Part shown: one piece after another, positions 29,278 through 39,902 of the stretch | Numbering within the stretch: the first letter of the stretch is position 1 | Layout: every line of letters begins with the position of its first letter | Assembly (NCBI GenBank): GCA_001970955.1 | Contig: MPUH01000285.1 | Span: 1 to 64,000 of the forward strand | DNA: 64,000 bases | From: Stentor coeruleus | Lineage: Eukaryota; Ciliophora; Heterotrichea; Heterotrichida; Stentoridae | Direction of reading: 5' to 3' | Program-made: the position numbers and the translations under genes | Notes under the pieces: model-generated | Seen by the model: only the letters and a program-made list of their open reading frames with translations | What the model was told of the DNA's origin: nothing | The model's database searches: none

Positions 29278-31800
29278 ATGGCTTTGAAATCTACTTTGAA
29301 GGATTTTGAAGTGCTTAACAAATTAGGACAAGGCAGCTTCGGAACAGTATTTAAAGTAAGAAGAAAAGTTGACAAAAACCTTTATGTGATGAAAACAATC
29401 AATATTTCTCAGATGGACAAGAGAGGGCAACAAGAAGCAATCAATGAAGTTAAAATTCTAGCTTCACTTGACAGTCCTTATATAGTAAAATATTTTGACT
29501 CTTTCATTGAAAACAAAACACTTCATATCATTATGGAGTTTTGTGATAAAGGGGATTTAAGTCAAGCCATACGAAGCCAAATGGGTCGTCTGATAACAGA
29601 AAATAAAATCTGGAAATACTTCATTCAAATGTGTTTAGGACTTGAATACATTCATGGCAGGAAGATTCTTCATAGAGATATCAAAAGTCTAAATGTTTTT
29701 CTAGTGAGAGATGATGTTGTTAGAATAGGCGATCTTGGTGTAGCTAAAGTTCTGGCAAACACTGCCGCCTTTGCCCATACTATGGTTGGAACTCCTTATT
29801 ATTTATCCCCAGAGCTTTGTTAAGAGAAATCCCCAGAACTTTGTGAAGAGAAACCTTATAATGTTAAAAGTGATGTATGGGCACTTGGTTGTGTTTTGTA
29901 TGAATTATGCACATTAAAGCATCCTTTTGACGCTTTAAACCAAGCCGCTTTATTATTAAAAATTATCAAAGGTAGTTATATTCCTGTAAGCACAAATTAT
30001 TCAGCAGAACTTCGTGAAATAGTTGACCAAACACTTTGCAAAGATTACCGCAAACGTCCAACAATTTCAGCAATCCTTTCTCGCCCAAATTTGAAAGAAA
30101 GAGCTATATCTTTAAATATACCAATTCCTCAAGGCTCTGTACTTTATAATGCAGGTATTCCTATTGTTAAAGATCCAGCTTTAGCTTATCAAAGCCAAAT
30201 GGCAGTTATAGAGGAAGAAAAAGTTCATGTACCGAAGATTATTAAGGTTAATGAGGCAAAAAATATATCTCCAGCACCAAATAGGAACTTTGCTAAAGGG
30301 AAAGTAAATGAAAAAGATAATAAGGCCCCTGAAAAACCTCCAGAAAAAGTTCAAGAAAGGCATTCAGCATTAGGAAGAGTAAGTGATTCAGATGCAAAAG
30401 GTAAAGATAAAGTGCCAGAAAAACCTAAAATCATTGAAAAGCCAAAAAGTGAAAGAGAAATTCGCCCATTAGCTGCAAAAGTTGAAGAAAGGGTTAAAGC
30501 ATTTGAAGAAAAGCAAAAAGTTGAAAGAGAAATTCGCCCACAAGCTGTAAAAATTGAAGAGAAGCTTAAATTAGTTGAAGAAAAGCCAAAAAACGAAAGA
30601 GAAATTCGCCCTTTAGCTGCAAAAGTTGAAGAAAAGCCTAAAGAGCAAAGAAAGTTCTGGGAAAAGCCTCAGGAAGTCAAAGAAAAGGAAATAAATGATA
30701 TCAAAAATCTCCCAAAAGTAAAGCCACAACAAGAAATATCCCCACATATAAACAATATCCATTTTGAGCCTCCAGGAAAAGTTGAACCTAAACAGCCTGA
30801 GCCAAAAATTAAACAAAGCCCATTTAAAGTTTCACCAAAGAACATGGGCAATAAACTCGAAAACAAAGTTGAAGCTCAAAAAATCATACAAAATAAGGCT
30901 ATTGTTAAAAGTGCACCTAGAATTGATAATAAACAAAAAATTATAAGACCTGGTGTTCAAGCACCTCATTTTATGCCTCCACAAAGGCCTGTTGATTTAA
31001 AAGCTCAAAAAAAAGAGCTTGATCCTCCAAAAGTGATACAAGAAGTTAAAGAAGTTCAAGATTTACCTGATTATCCTAAGAAAAAAGTTTCGGTTCAAAT
31101 ATTAAAGCCTGTGTTAAAGAAATTTGAAGTTAAGAATTTTGATATTCTTACTAAACCGATTTTTGAAGATTTGCCTTTTGTTTTTGAGCAGTTTGGTGAG
31201 ACAATTGATTGGAATTTCACTCAAACAGGTTTTTCATGTAAAGATTTCATTCCAGTAGCTACGCATACTAAAGAAGAATTCCCATATTTTCAAGTGAATT
31301 ATGCTAAAGATCAGGCTTCTAGTGGAGTGAGTGAGCAAAGTGATGATGAATTGTATCTTGTAAGTGACTCGGAAGGAGATGAAAGTGAGGACCTTGGTGA
31401 AAATGAACCTGAAAATAATTGTGAAAATGAAGAATTTGAAGAGGAAAATAAGAAAGAAGAAGATGAAGATATTCTAGGGAAATTTGAAAAGAAAAAAAAA
31501 GAACTTTCAGAAGCAATCAAACTTGAAATGATGAGAAGGAATGAAATTATTAAACGAGTTGGACAGGAAACCTTTCAAGAAATGTATGATTTTTTCAAAG
31601 CAAAAGCAAGTGTAATTCTAATTTAGAATGTCGGCGACCTTAACGAAAGTGAGCAGCTTGAAATCGAAAATTTCATGTATACTTGTGTATCTATTGAGAA
31701 CACTGATATCATCATAACAATTTCAAGACTCTTCCATAACGAATCAGAACGCAAACGATTAGAATCCGAAGTTGCTTTTTTACAGTCTCAGATTTCATAA
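29278..31800 (+). CDS. NEK-family protein kinase with long charged tail; in-frame TAA at a 24-bp duplication
   Basis: The kinase domain starts at once: glycine loop GQGSFGTV (about 17-24), VMK lysine (39), HRDIKSLNVFL (about 132), DLG in place of DFG (152-154), VGTPYYLSPELC (about 170-181) and DVWALGCVLYELC further on. This is the NEK family, linked to cilia and mitosis. After SPELC a TAA (29821-29823) interrupts the frame. It lies in the first copy of a 24-bp tandem duplication whose second copy reads SPELCEEK, and the frame then continues for about 650 codons. The tail has three EREIRP repeats, a Glu-rich block and, after a 15-nt intron (31612-31626), a last exon ending TCATAA. Total 835 codons including the TAA. 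Confidence 0.8.
29800..29847 (+). repeat. 24-bp imperfect tandem duplication inside the kinase activation segment
   Basis: TCCCCAGAGCTTTGTTAAGA (first copy) and TCCCCAGAACTTTGTGAAGA (second), each followed by GAAA, are adjacent. They differ at two positions, one of which makes the TAA in the first copy. The second copy matches the conserved NEK sequence. Confidence 0.85.
31612..31626 (+). other. 15-nt intron
   Basis: GTAATTCTAATTTAG near the end of the kinase gene. Its removal joins AKAS to NVGDLNESEQ and opens the frame for a further 58 codons to TAA at 31798-31800. If retained, its own TAG ends the frame. Confidence 0.85.
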
Positions 31801-31871
31801 TCCATACTACTAAAGTAATAAATACATTTATGTTAAAGAAATAGTGTGTAGAGAAAATGTATAATATATAA

Positions 31872-32741
31872 ATGGGCAATACTGGGATACAATTCAACCA
31901 ATCTCAGCTTAAAGCTAATCTTCAGATGGGGATTTCACGACTAAATTTGATGAAAAACAAAAGGATCAACCAAATTAGCATTGCTAAAGATGAGATTGCC
32001 ACACTACTCCACAATGGTAAAGAAGAAATGGCTATGGTAAAAGTTGAAAGCATAATAAATCATGAGAACTTTATAACTGCAGTTGAAGTTCTAATAATGT
32101 TCTGTGCGCAGCTCAATGAAAGAGTTTTTCAGATCGCATCAGCATCAAAATGTCCTCCCGACTTAAATATAACAATAGAAACAATAATCTGGGCTTCAAC
32201 CAAAATTGATAGCAAAGAATTAGTTGAGGTTCGTCAAAATTTAGGGGCGAAGTTTGGATTTGAATTCTGTAGAAATGCAGCAGAAAATCGTGATGGACAA
32301 GTTAACAGTATCATCCGTGATAAACTCGTAAATACAGTTCCAGATGAAGAAACTAAAGTAATCAAAATTCAAGAAATTGCTTCTGAGAAAAGAATTGATT
32401 TTGTTTTCAAACATCATATAAGACAAGAAATACAAAACTCTCATATGCCTCCTCCAAGTCAAGGTGGCTTTTCTCAAGCAAATAATTTCCCTCCTCCAAA
32501 CAATTTCCCTCCATCTAATAACTTTCCCCCACCAAGCAACTTCCCTCCTCCAAATAATTTCCAAGAAGGAAACTTTCCCCCAACAAATAACTTCCCACCT
32601 CCTTCCAACTTTCCTCCTGAACCACCTAGGAATGAAATCCCACCTCCTGTTAAGTTTGAAGCTCCACCAAGTGTGCCAAATCCTAACTACCAGGATTTTG
32701 ATATTGACTCATTAGAAGAAAGATTCAAAAGACTCAAGTAA
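31872..32741 (+). CDS. IST1: IST1-like ESCRT-III regulator
   Basis: Protein of 289 aa. Residues about 5-185 form the IST1 domain (FNQSQLKANLQMGISRLNLM, KVESIINHENFITAVEVL, ELVEVRQNLGAKFGFEFC). IST1 is an ESCRT-III-fold protein that binds VPS4 and acts in endosomal sorting and membrane scission. Residues about 205-270 are low complexity with repeated NNFPPP units. The C-terminus DIDSLEERFKRLK fits a MIM1 motif, the helix that binds the MIT domain of VPS4 in this family. The start ATATATAAATG is clear and the stop is TAA. It lies 71 bp after the kinase gene on the same strand. A functional link with the VPS20-like gene follows from family knowledge only. Confidence 0.88.
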   Translation: MGNTGIQFNQSQLKANLQMGISRLNLMKNKRINQISIAKDEIATLLHNGKEEMAMVKVESIINHENFITAVEVLIMFCAQLNERVFQIASASKCPPDLNITIETIIWASTKIDSKELVEVRQNLGAKFGFEFCRNAAENRDGQVNSIIRDKLVNTVPDEETKVIKIQEIASEKRIDFVFKHHIRQEIQNSHMPPPSQGGFSQANNFPPPNNFPPSNNFPPPSNFPPPNNFQEGNFPPTNNFPPPSNFPPEPPRNEIPPPVKFEAPPSVPNPNYQDFDIDSLEERFKRLK

Positions 32742-33666
32742 TTAATACTTTATTAGGTTACATATTATATAAGGTCTAAAAACTAAAGTTTTTTGTTTCT
32801 TTCTTGATCACTAAATTCTGAGTAAGCCATCACACTAAAACTTTATTTATGCTTAGCAAGGCTCAGTGTTGATAATCTTGAGATTTTCATCTTTTTCAGA
32901 TGTGAGGACTTATTCAATTCCCAGTTCATCATTATTTTGATTTTCTTAATACTGAAAAAACTCTTCTTTTCTATTTGTGTCGAGACACCTGCTTGATATC
33001 TTCTTTATGAGATCATTATATTCAGATGCACTTTTATACTTTCTTCAGACTAAATATAAGAAGAATGCATTGTAATATAATATTTCTCAGTTAAGAGTAT
33101 ATGCTAGAAAACTTCTTTTAAAAAAATAACCATGCATATTTTTTATTGGCTTTTATTCAAGTATACTTTGAGTTTATGCACTGTCTTAAATAATTTGAAT
33201 GAAATAGTTTTCCATATCATTTATCGTAATTTGTTTCTGCTTAGTTATAAATACGAAAAATATTTTCTACCATTCTAAAGAATCAAAGTGTATCTTTTTG
33301 CAAATTCCTTTAAAATTCAAGTTCTCCAGTACTAGCTTGCATCATAAAAATTTCTATGGTTCTCGCATTTTCTTCAAATAAGTTCAAAGTTTCCTTAACT
33401 ATGAATTTAAATTTATAATTAGCCTTTATCATGACAAGGGATATATCAACCAAATGAAATAATATTTTTTATCTTTTAAAAGCCTACACTAACTATTTTT
33501 CTTAAATTTTCACTATAAAACTTCTTTTCTAAAGCCATAAAAAATTAATCAAATAAAAAGTCCTGTCAATATAAAAAGACAATTTTCCATCACCAACCCT
33601 ATGATATTCGTATTAAAATCATGAGGATAAATCACCCTAAAGTATAACATGAATATTTATATATAA
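32742..33666. other. Intergenic region, no gene seen
   Basis: About 0.9 kb AT-rich DNA without a supported frame. The last 100 bp are C-rich and G-poor and end TATATATAAATG at the CFAP251 start. Confidence 0.6.
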
Positions 33667-36564
33667 ATGGAAGCAGATAATGCCTTGTTCAACGAAGAGG
33701 CATCCGACGGTATTGATGCCATGAACCTAAAATGGGTGATAGGTTTTAACAAGGACATCAACAACGGCGTGCACAATCTAACTTCAGATGAAAGAACTGA
33801 GATTTTCTATACATCTGCCCATACAGGGGTGATCTATAACTATGAAACCCGGGAACAAAAGTTACTACAAGGCCATTGTAATAAGATTTCATGCTGTGCA
33901 GTGTCTAGTGACAAGCGCTGGATAGTGACAGCAGACCTTGGAGACGATGCTTTGATGGTAGTCTGGGACTCAATAACCGCCACACCTTTGAAGACAATTT
34001 TTAATCCTCATGGGAAAGGAGTGTATCGAATGGACATTTCACAGAATGGGAACTACATTTGCACATTATCTGATACAGTTCCCCAAGAGATAACAGTATG
34101 GGATTGGAGTAAAGATATAAACAATGATGATGATGCAATTGTTGTATCTGGTGAAGTTCCTAATCCAGATCAGAAACATTATAGTATTCGATTTAGGACT
34201 TTTACAGAATATGAACTTACTGAAATGGATGTTGATAGTAGTAAACTTGAAATAGCGACAAATAGTAGCAAAGCAGTGTTGTTTTGGAAATGGAATGAAC
34301 AAGAAAGGACTTTGAATTATGATGATAATGAAAAAGAATTGAAGAGCTTTTTACGTTATGCAATTGATGCATTTACACAAACTGTGTTTATTCCTGGAAC
34401 TACTCAAGCTGTTACAGGGACTAAAAAAGGTCAGATTATAGTCTGGGATATGAGTTTTATTATGGAAGCAGATAGTAGTCCAGAACAACGCAAACCAATG
34501 AAACTTGTAGCTTTGGTTAACCATGAAGCCACATTTCTGACAACTCAAGGGCCTTATTTAGTTGTTGGGTCTAGTGAAGGTGCTGTTAGGTTTTATGATC
34601 AGAGATTTACAGTTGAAGCTTGGTTTGAGAATATAAAAGCTGACAATATTATGAGCATTTCTTTTGCTAATCAAGTTCCTAGACCTTCTAATGAAAATCA
34701 GATAAAAAATGAGCCTTCAAGAATTGATGATGATAAAAAGAAAATCTTTGCTTGTCCAGATTTTATAATTTCTTCAGATAATGCGAATATTATTAAGCTG
34801 ATGTCTGTGCATTTTGAAGACATTCCCCCAGTTGATAAGAAAGAACAATGTTTTCAGGGACAAACCCTGGTGAAAGGGATGAGATACCCTGTTAATGCTA
34901 TTGCTGTACATCCTAAAAAACCACTTGTAGCTATTGCAGGAGGTAAACAAGATGATTATAGTTATATTCATGTATGGAATTACAGGACAAGGATTAGGAA
35001 AAAGTTCTCTCCTTTTAGTGGGACTAAAATACTCCAAGTTCATAATGCAATGCCTTTGTGTATGGAGTTTTCCCCAAATGGTGAGTTTTTATGCATTGGT
35101 TTTAATAACGGAAATTTGCTTCTCTTAGACTCTGAAAACATAAACAGAGAAAAACAGCCGCAGATTAAATATACTGAAGTTGCTAAAGGGATAACAAGAA
35201 TAGTTTTTTCAAATGATGGCAAAGCTATGGTAACAACAGATAAAGGTGACAGAGTTGCATTGTTCAAATGGGAACATAAACGTAATAATCCTGATTTAAA
35301 CATGGAATGGGTTTATTGTGGACAGCACAAATCTCATTATAAAAGAATAACAGGTGTAGCTTTTGGTGAAAGTATTGACGAAAGAGAAAAATCAGTCCTT
35401 AGACTGTTTTCTGTTGGAGAGGACAGAAAACTAATTGAATATGATACAAATTCAACTGATATGACTCAGTTACAGATACTCAGTAACAACAAAATCGAAC
35501 AAGAACATAAGCCAACTTGTTGTATTTGGTACCCTGTGAGTACTGGTGAAGATCTTTTATTAACAATGAACAACGCTTATAAAATAAAACTATGGAATGC
35601 TAACAACAAAGGCTGCAGATTAACTTGTTTAGGTCCAACATCTGGAGGACCTATAGTTAAACTTAAGCTTATCGCTAAATATACAGACGCAAGAACAGCT
35701 ATAGATGCTCCTGATTATTATTTAGTATATGCAACTGAAGAAAAAGTTATTGGGCTAATAAAACTTCCTGTTGATGGAAATCCAAACAAGCATGTAGGTC
35801 TTGTTGGACACCCAGGATCAATTACTGATATAGCTGTATCAGGTGATCATAAATTCTTATTTACAGCTGGTGGAGATGATTTATGTGTAAATATGTGGTA
35901 TATTGATCATCAAGCTATAGAAAGGCAAATTGCTTTAGGAGGACAAGGAGAAGAACCATTTGAAAACATGATTGAAGGAGGCAAATTTGGCAAGCCATAT
36001 AAAGATATGAAAGACTTTTTCTATTATTCACAGATCAGATCGAAGAAAGAAAATACTACTAAAGCTAGAAAACTTGAAGGAAGTGTCCCACTTGGAGAAA
36101 TAGGCTTTTTGATGAGAGCTATGGGATATTATCCTAGTCAACAAGAGATTGATAATATGATTAATGAAGTGAAATATAGTAAATTCACAGATACAGGTAA
36201 AGTTGTCAATCATCTTGATATGGATACTTTATTAAGAGTTTTTGTCAATCATAGACCTGTATATGGGGTTGATAGAAATGAAATTAGAGAATCTTTCAAA
36301 GTGTTGTCAAAAGATATAGGCTCATTACCAAAGGAAAAAATTATTGATTTACTTCTATCTAAAGGGGAAATTATGCAAGATAGCGAACTTAAAAGTTGCC
36401 TTATAAGCTTGCTTGGCCCTAGTGAAGATATTTATGAAACTTTACCAAATGATGTTAATGCTGACTTCTTTTTAGAAAAAATACTTGGATTTGAAGAAGT
36501 ACCTGAAGATCAGATAGAAGGAGATAATCAGATTGTTGAAGAAGAAGAAGATCCTGAGAATTAA
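33667..36564 (+). CDS. CFAP251: CFAP251/WDR66-like radial-spoke WD40 protein
   Basis: Protein of 965 aa. Residues about 20-770 are WD40 repeats making two beta-propellers (QGHCNKISCCAVSSDKRW, TADLGDDALMVVWDS, GHPGSITDIAVSGDHKFLFT). The opening LKWVIGFN...IFYTSAHTGVIYNYETREQ and the CAVSSDKRWIVTADLG block closely resemble CFAP251/WDR66. About 800-940 is an EF-hand-like helical domain (GEIGFLMRAMGYYPSQQEID), also present in that protein. CFAP251 belongs to the calmodulin- and spoke-associated complex at the base of radial spoke 3 in motile cilia. The C-terminus is acidic. There is no intron in 2.9 kb. Confidence 0.9.
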   Translation: MEADNALFNEEASDGIDAMNLKWVIGFNKDINNGVHNLTSDERTEIFYTSAHTGVIYNYETREQKLLQGHCNKISCCAVSSDKRWIVTADLGDDALMVVWDSITATPLKTIFNPHGKGVYRMDISQNGNYICTLSDTVPQEITVWDWSKDINNDDDAIVVSGEVPNPDQKHYSIRFRTFTEYELTEMDVDSSKLEIATNSSKAVLFWKWNEQERTLNYDDNEKELKSFLRYAIDAFTQTVFIPGTTQAVTGTKKGQIIVWDMSFIMEADSSPEQRKPMKLVALVNHEATFLTTQGPYLVVGSSEGAVRFYDQRFTVEAWFENIKADNIMSISFANQVPRPSNENQIKNEPSRIDDDKKKIFACPDFIISSDNANIIKLMSVHFEDIPPVDKKEQCFQGQTLVKGMRYPVNAIAVHPKKPLVAIAGGKQDDYSYIHVWNYRTRIRKKFSPFSGTKILQVHNAMPLCMEFSPNGEFLCIGFNNGNLLLLDSENINREKQPQIKYTEVAKGITRIVFSNDGKAMVTTDKGDRVALFKWEHKRNNPDLNMEWVYCGQHKSHYKRITGVAFGESIDEREKSVLRLFSVGEDRKLIEYDTNSTDMTQLQILSNNKIEQEHKPTCCIWYPVSTGEDLLLTMNNAYKIKLWNANNKGCRLTCLGPTSGGPIVKLKLIAKYTDARTAIDAPDYYLVYATEEKVIGLIKLPVDGNPNKHVGLVGHPGSITDIAVSGDHKFLFTAGGDDLCVNMWYIDHQAIERQIALGGQGEEPFENMIEGGKFGKPYKDMKDFFYYSQIRSKKENTTKARKLEGSVPLGEIGFLMRAMGYYPSQQEIDNMINEVKYSKFTDTGKVVNHLDMDTLLRVFVNHRPVYGVDRNEIRESFKVLSKDIGSLPKEKIIDLLLSKGEIMQDSELKSCLISLLGPSEDIYETLPNDVNADFFLEKILGFEEVPEDQIEGDNQIVEEEEDPEN

Positions 36565-37146
36565 TAGATAGTAAGTAATTTCAAGTGAATTCATTAAAAA
36601 TAATAATGATGAAAATTATCGATTGAGTAAAATATATGAATAATTTTAAAGAAAAAGCATTAGGATGAAATTAGAATTTACACATGAAAATGTTATTTGG
36701 GAAATCGCAACTTATCTCTAGAAAATCATATTATTTTATGCAGTTTTACTGTTAATTTCAGCAGGTAAGCATCCTTGGTGTGCAGTAAATTATTAATTAA
36801 TTTAAATATCGCATAATTAAAAAATAATACTCCAACTGTTTATGCAGTGCCATTAAAATATTTCATGTAATATTTTTCAGGTTTACAATTAAATTTCTCA
36901 TTAGCATATCCTAACAATAATTATGTAAAAACAACTTGTCTATTGCTTATACAATCATTGAATTCTGTGCATTTATGCTTTAATAATTTTGAAAATCTAA
37001 CTATAATATTAAATACAAGGTATAAAAAGATACTTTTTATGAAATACATCAATAACTGGCTACTAATAAGCCAGCTACAACTAATAATGCAAAGTCTTCA
37101 AAATTTATATTTTATAGATATAGTAATAGAAAATATTAGGTAATAA
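36565..37146. other. Intergenic region, possible short remnant
   Basis: The 3' flank to about 36680 is G-rich and C-poor. At about 36664 an ATG opens membrane-protein-like sequence interrupted by a TAG after 18 codons; this may be chance. A 66-codon frame at 36943-37143 ends three bases before the next start and has no recognisable content. Confidence 0.4.
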
Positions 37147-38325
37147 ATGGTATACTTACTTTTAATTCTAAGCTTAGCTCAAGCTCTTAGAAAATATCCT
37201 TTAACTCAACTAGAAGATAGTAATGAAGTTAATGGAAAAGGCAAAATCTCTGAGGCTCAAGGTCTCTTTTCAATCCAGCTTAAAGTTGGTAACCCTCCTC
37301 AGAATATCACAGCCGTAATTTGCATGTCTCAACAAAAAGAAATAGTTATTCCAGTGATCAACGGAAAAAACGAAAACAATTTTACATTTTTCAATATCTC
37401 AAATTCTTCCACTTATTCAGTAATAAATTCTAAAGGAACTTTCAAAGGAAAATCAGCGGTGATTGCTAATGAAACAATTGCATTTGACGATATAAAGGTA
37501 GAAGGTCAAAAGTTTTTCATAGTTGACATAAACGACTCGCCAAACCAGCAAAATGCAACACTTCCTTTATACTTTGACATAAACGGAGACTCTACAAGCT
37601 TCCTCAACTCGATTTTTTCCAATCAATCTATTGATGATTATTCATTTACAATAGATTTATACGAAGAAACTTTACTTATTGGGGAAATATTCAATCCTAA
37701 TGATGCAAATGACCCAATAGTCTATGTTGATATTGATCCTTTAACATGGACAACTTATTTAGAAATGATTGAAGTAAATTTTACAATAATAGCCAATTAT
37801 ACACTTGAAGAAAATCAGAAAACTCCATTAGATGCTGCTAAAGTGAACTTTGCCATAGAATATCCTTATATTACAGGTCCTGAAAAAGAGATAGATGAGA
37901 TTTTATCATTAATTAAACATGATAAAAATTGTAATGATAATATTTGTGCATGTGATGAAGTATTTACTGGGTATTTCAATTTCACAATTACTTTTAATAA
38001 TCAAACTATTTCTGTTGAACCTCATAGTTATCTTGCTTTGGATAATGGAAATTGTACTATTTTAATTACTAAAGGTACACAGTGGACTTTTGGCTTACCT
38101 TTCTTTAGAGAGTTTTTGGGGTATTTCAACTTTAAGAATAATACAGCTGTCTTTTTTAGGCACCCTCACAATGAAGGAATTATTAGAAGTTTGATTATAA
38201 TCATTTGCTCAATGGCTTTAGCAATCTTATTTATGGGCTTTATTTTCATGTGCACTCGTTATCTTGTTTTGAAAAAGAATGAACAAAGAGAAAATGAAAA
38301 TAGATATAATAGATATTATGGGTAG
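37147..38325 (+). CDS. Pepsin-like (A1) membrane protein lacking both catalytic Asp motifs
   Basis: Protein of 392 aa with a signal peptide (MVYLLLILSLAQA), an ectodomain rich in N-glycosylation sites (many NxT/NxS), one membrane segment at about 347-373 and a short basic tail. The fold is that of A1 aspartic proteases: LKVGNPPQNITAVICMSQ matches the IGTPPQ...DTGS block. FNFTITFNNQTISVEPHSYL and FGLPFFREFLGYFNF match the C-lobe and the LGxxFLRxYY block. The first catalytic DTGS is replaced by CMSQ, and at the second site KVNFAIEYPYITGP stands for the DTG region. It is therefore probably an inactive type I membrane relative. Function unknown. Confidence 0.75.
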   Translation: MVYLLLILSLAQALRKYPLTQLEDSNEVNGKGKISEAQGLFSIQLKVGNPPQNITAVICMSQQKEIVIPVINGKNENNFTFFNISNSSTYSVINSKGTFKGKSAVIANETIAFDDIKVEGQKFFIVDINDSPNQQNATLPLYFDINGDSTSFLNSIFSNQSIDDYSFTIDLYEETLLIGEIFNPNDANDPIVYVDIDPLTWTTYLEMIEVNFTIIANYTLEENQKTPLDAAKVNFAIEYPYITGPEKEIDEILSLIKHDKNCNDNICACDEVFTGYFNFTITFNNQTISVEPHSYLALDNGNCTILITKGTQWTFGLPFFREFLGYFNFKNNTAVFFRHPHNEGIIRSLIIIICSMALAILFMGFIFMCTRYLVLKKNEQRENENRYNRYYG

Positions 38326-39290
38326 ACATAATTTAGATAGACATGATTTTCACTAATTTTAATTAGAATAGCATATCTTGATGAGTTTTATTAGAAAAAA
38401 AAACTGGGGAAAACTTTTTTTATGTTTGCTTAATGCTTTTTACTAATTAAAAAGAGCTTATTCTTGGATAAAACCTTCAAATGACAGAATTAAGCTACGA
38501 TAGCTTAATAATTCGTAATTTCATATAATCTATTATAGTATTGGTAGGAATAGGCATTTTTGATATTTGCAAAGATGGCATCGATAAACTACGTTAAATA
38601 GTATTTGGAATATCTTGCAAAAAGAGATATTTTAGTTATCAGAAAGTTTAATAAATAATCTAGCAGGTTGTAAGCCAAGGAAGTTGTGGTCAAGCTATAT
38701 TTGCTACGAATTAGAAGCTGGTGAGCTTATAGTTTTGAAGAAGGTATCAATTATTAGGATTTCTAATGATAATACTCAATAAATACAAGTGGAGATCAAA
38801 ATACTTAGTAAACTCAGATATAAAAACAAAATTAATTTAAACTTAAGTTAAAATAAAATAAAATATCTTCATTATTTTCAACATATAATTCCTACAGCTA
38901 CTTCACTATTTACCTCTTCACCAATCTAAATGATTCATTTAATTAGCCACAAATCTTAATAGTTTTCGACATTTCTTTTAAAATTACAAAGTTTTCAGTG
39001 ATCTTCCTATAAACTTAAGTTCATCAGTATACCATAATAGCCTGTATTCTTTTATTAAAACAACCTGAATCAACTACGATGCCTATCTACTCTACCAAGT
39101 CTTTACCCACTTATTTTCCAGCCAATTCTTAACAATAAACCATAATACCAAATAAAATAATTAAATTTCATCTGACACATCCTAATTGTTACTTATATCA
39201 GGGGCTTATCAAATAACATAACTCAATAACAAAGCATTATTTTATTCATCCCAATGTCATATTTAGCTTATTTTGATTAGTTGATAATAA
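38326..39290. other. Intergenic region containing a protein-kinase remnant
   Basis: No intact gene. A worn kinase N-lobe is at 38670-38838, listed separately. The rest is AT-rich and turns C-rich from about 38880. Confidence 0.5.
38670..38838 (+). pseudogene. Decayed protein-kinase N-lobe
   Basis: One frame from 38670 gives VSQGSCGQAIFATN, matching a GxGxxGxxxxA glycine loop. Another frame, starting about 38710, continues with LEAGELIVLKKVSIIR, matching the xTGExxAxKKV lysine block, then VEIKILSKLRYKN, matching the alpha-C helix. A frameshift and stops separate them. This is a pseudogene of a MAP3K/STE-like kinase; no C-lobe was recognised. Confidence 0.5.
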
Positions 39291-39902
39291 ATGAACCTAA
39301 CTAGTATTATCTGCTGGGGTCTGTATGTGGCAAAATGGCTCATTTGGATCTTGTGGATTGCCCATAGTATATTCTTACTGACTTATCCGTAAGTATTAGC
39401 CAGGCACAATTTCAACATCTATTGGAATGTGTTCAGTTCGATTTTTGTTGTCTTTCTAGATATCTTGGCCCATATTCTGTATTTCCTAAGGAACTCAACT
39501 AATAGAAAGCTTTTTAATACGCTTATTGTTGTGTTTCTAATATGCATAGGGCCTGTGTTACTTTTATTAACTCTAGAAGGATCAATCACAGATTCTATTA
39601 ATTATGACCAAGAATTTTGCCTAGGTGGATGTGTAAGACATATACAGGGAATATCAATTTTTATCAGAGATTCACATTATATTATCTTGTACATAATAAG
39701 CATTTTTGGTATTGCTCTTGGAAGCCTTTATTTATACTTTATCTGTTTTACTAGAGGAAAAGAAAATAGACTATTGAAGACTGTTTTTGATACCAGAGAG
39801 AAGCGTGGAGATAGTTTCCATAAAAAATCTTTACATGAAAAATTCCTCGAAAAATCACCTTCATTGGAACATAAGGGAATAACAAGGACTTCAAGTTTTT
39901 AG
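39291..39902 (+). CDS. Four-TM protein with one 15-nt intron
   Basis: Exons 39291-39388 and 39404-39902 give 198 aa. The intron GTAAGTATTAGCCAG gives a stop (CCG TAA) if retained. The first exon adds a membrane segment (ICWGLYVAKWLIWILWIAH). Three more follow: VFSSIFVVFLDILAHILYF, LFNTLIVVFLICIGPVLLLL and YIILYIISIFGIALGSLYLY. A 60-residue cytosolic tail is basic with Ser/Lys (EKRGDSFHKKSLHEK). Between TM3 and TM4 an extracellular loop has two cysteines (CLGGC). I do not recognise the family. A gene model starting at 39429 would miss the first exon. Confidence 0.75.
39389..39403 (+). other. 15-nt intron
   Basis: GTAAGTATTAGCCAG splits a proline codon. Removing it joins FLLTYP to HNFNIYWNVF and links the upstream ATG at 39291 to the long downstream frame. 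Confidence 0.85.
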
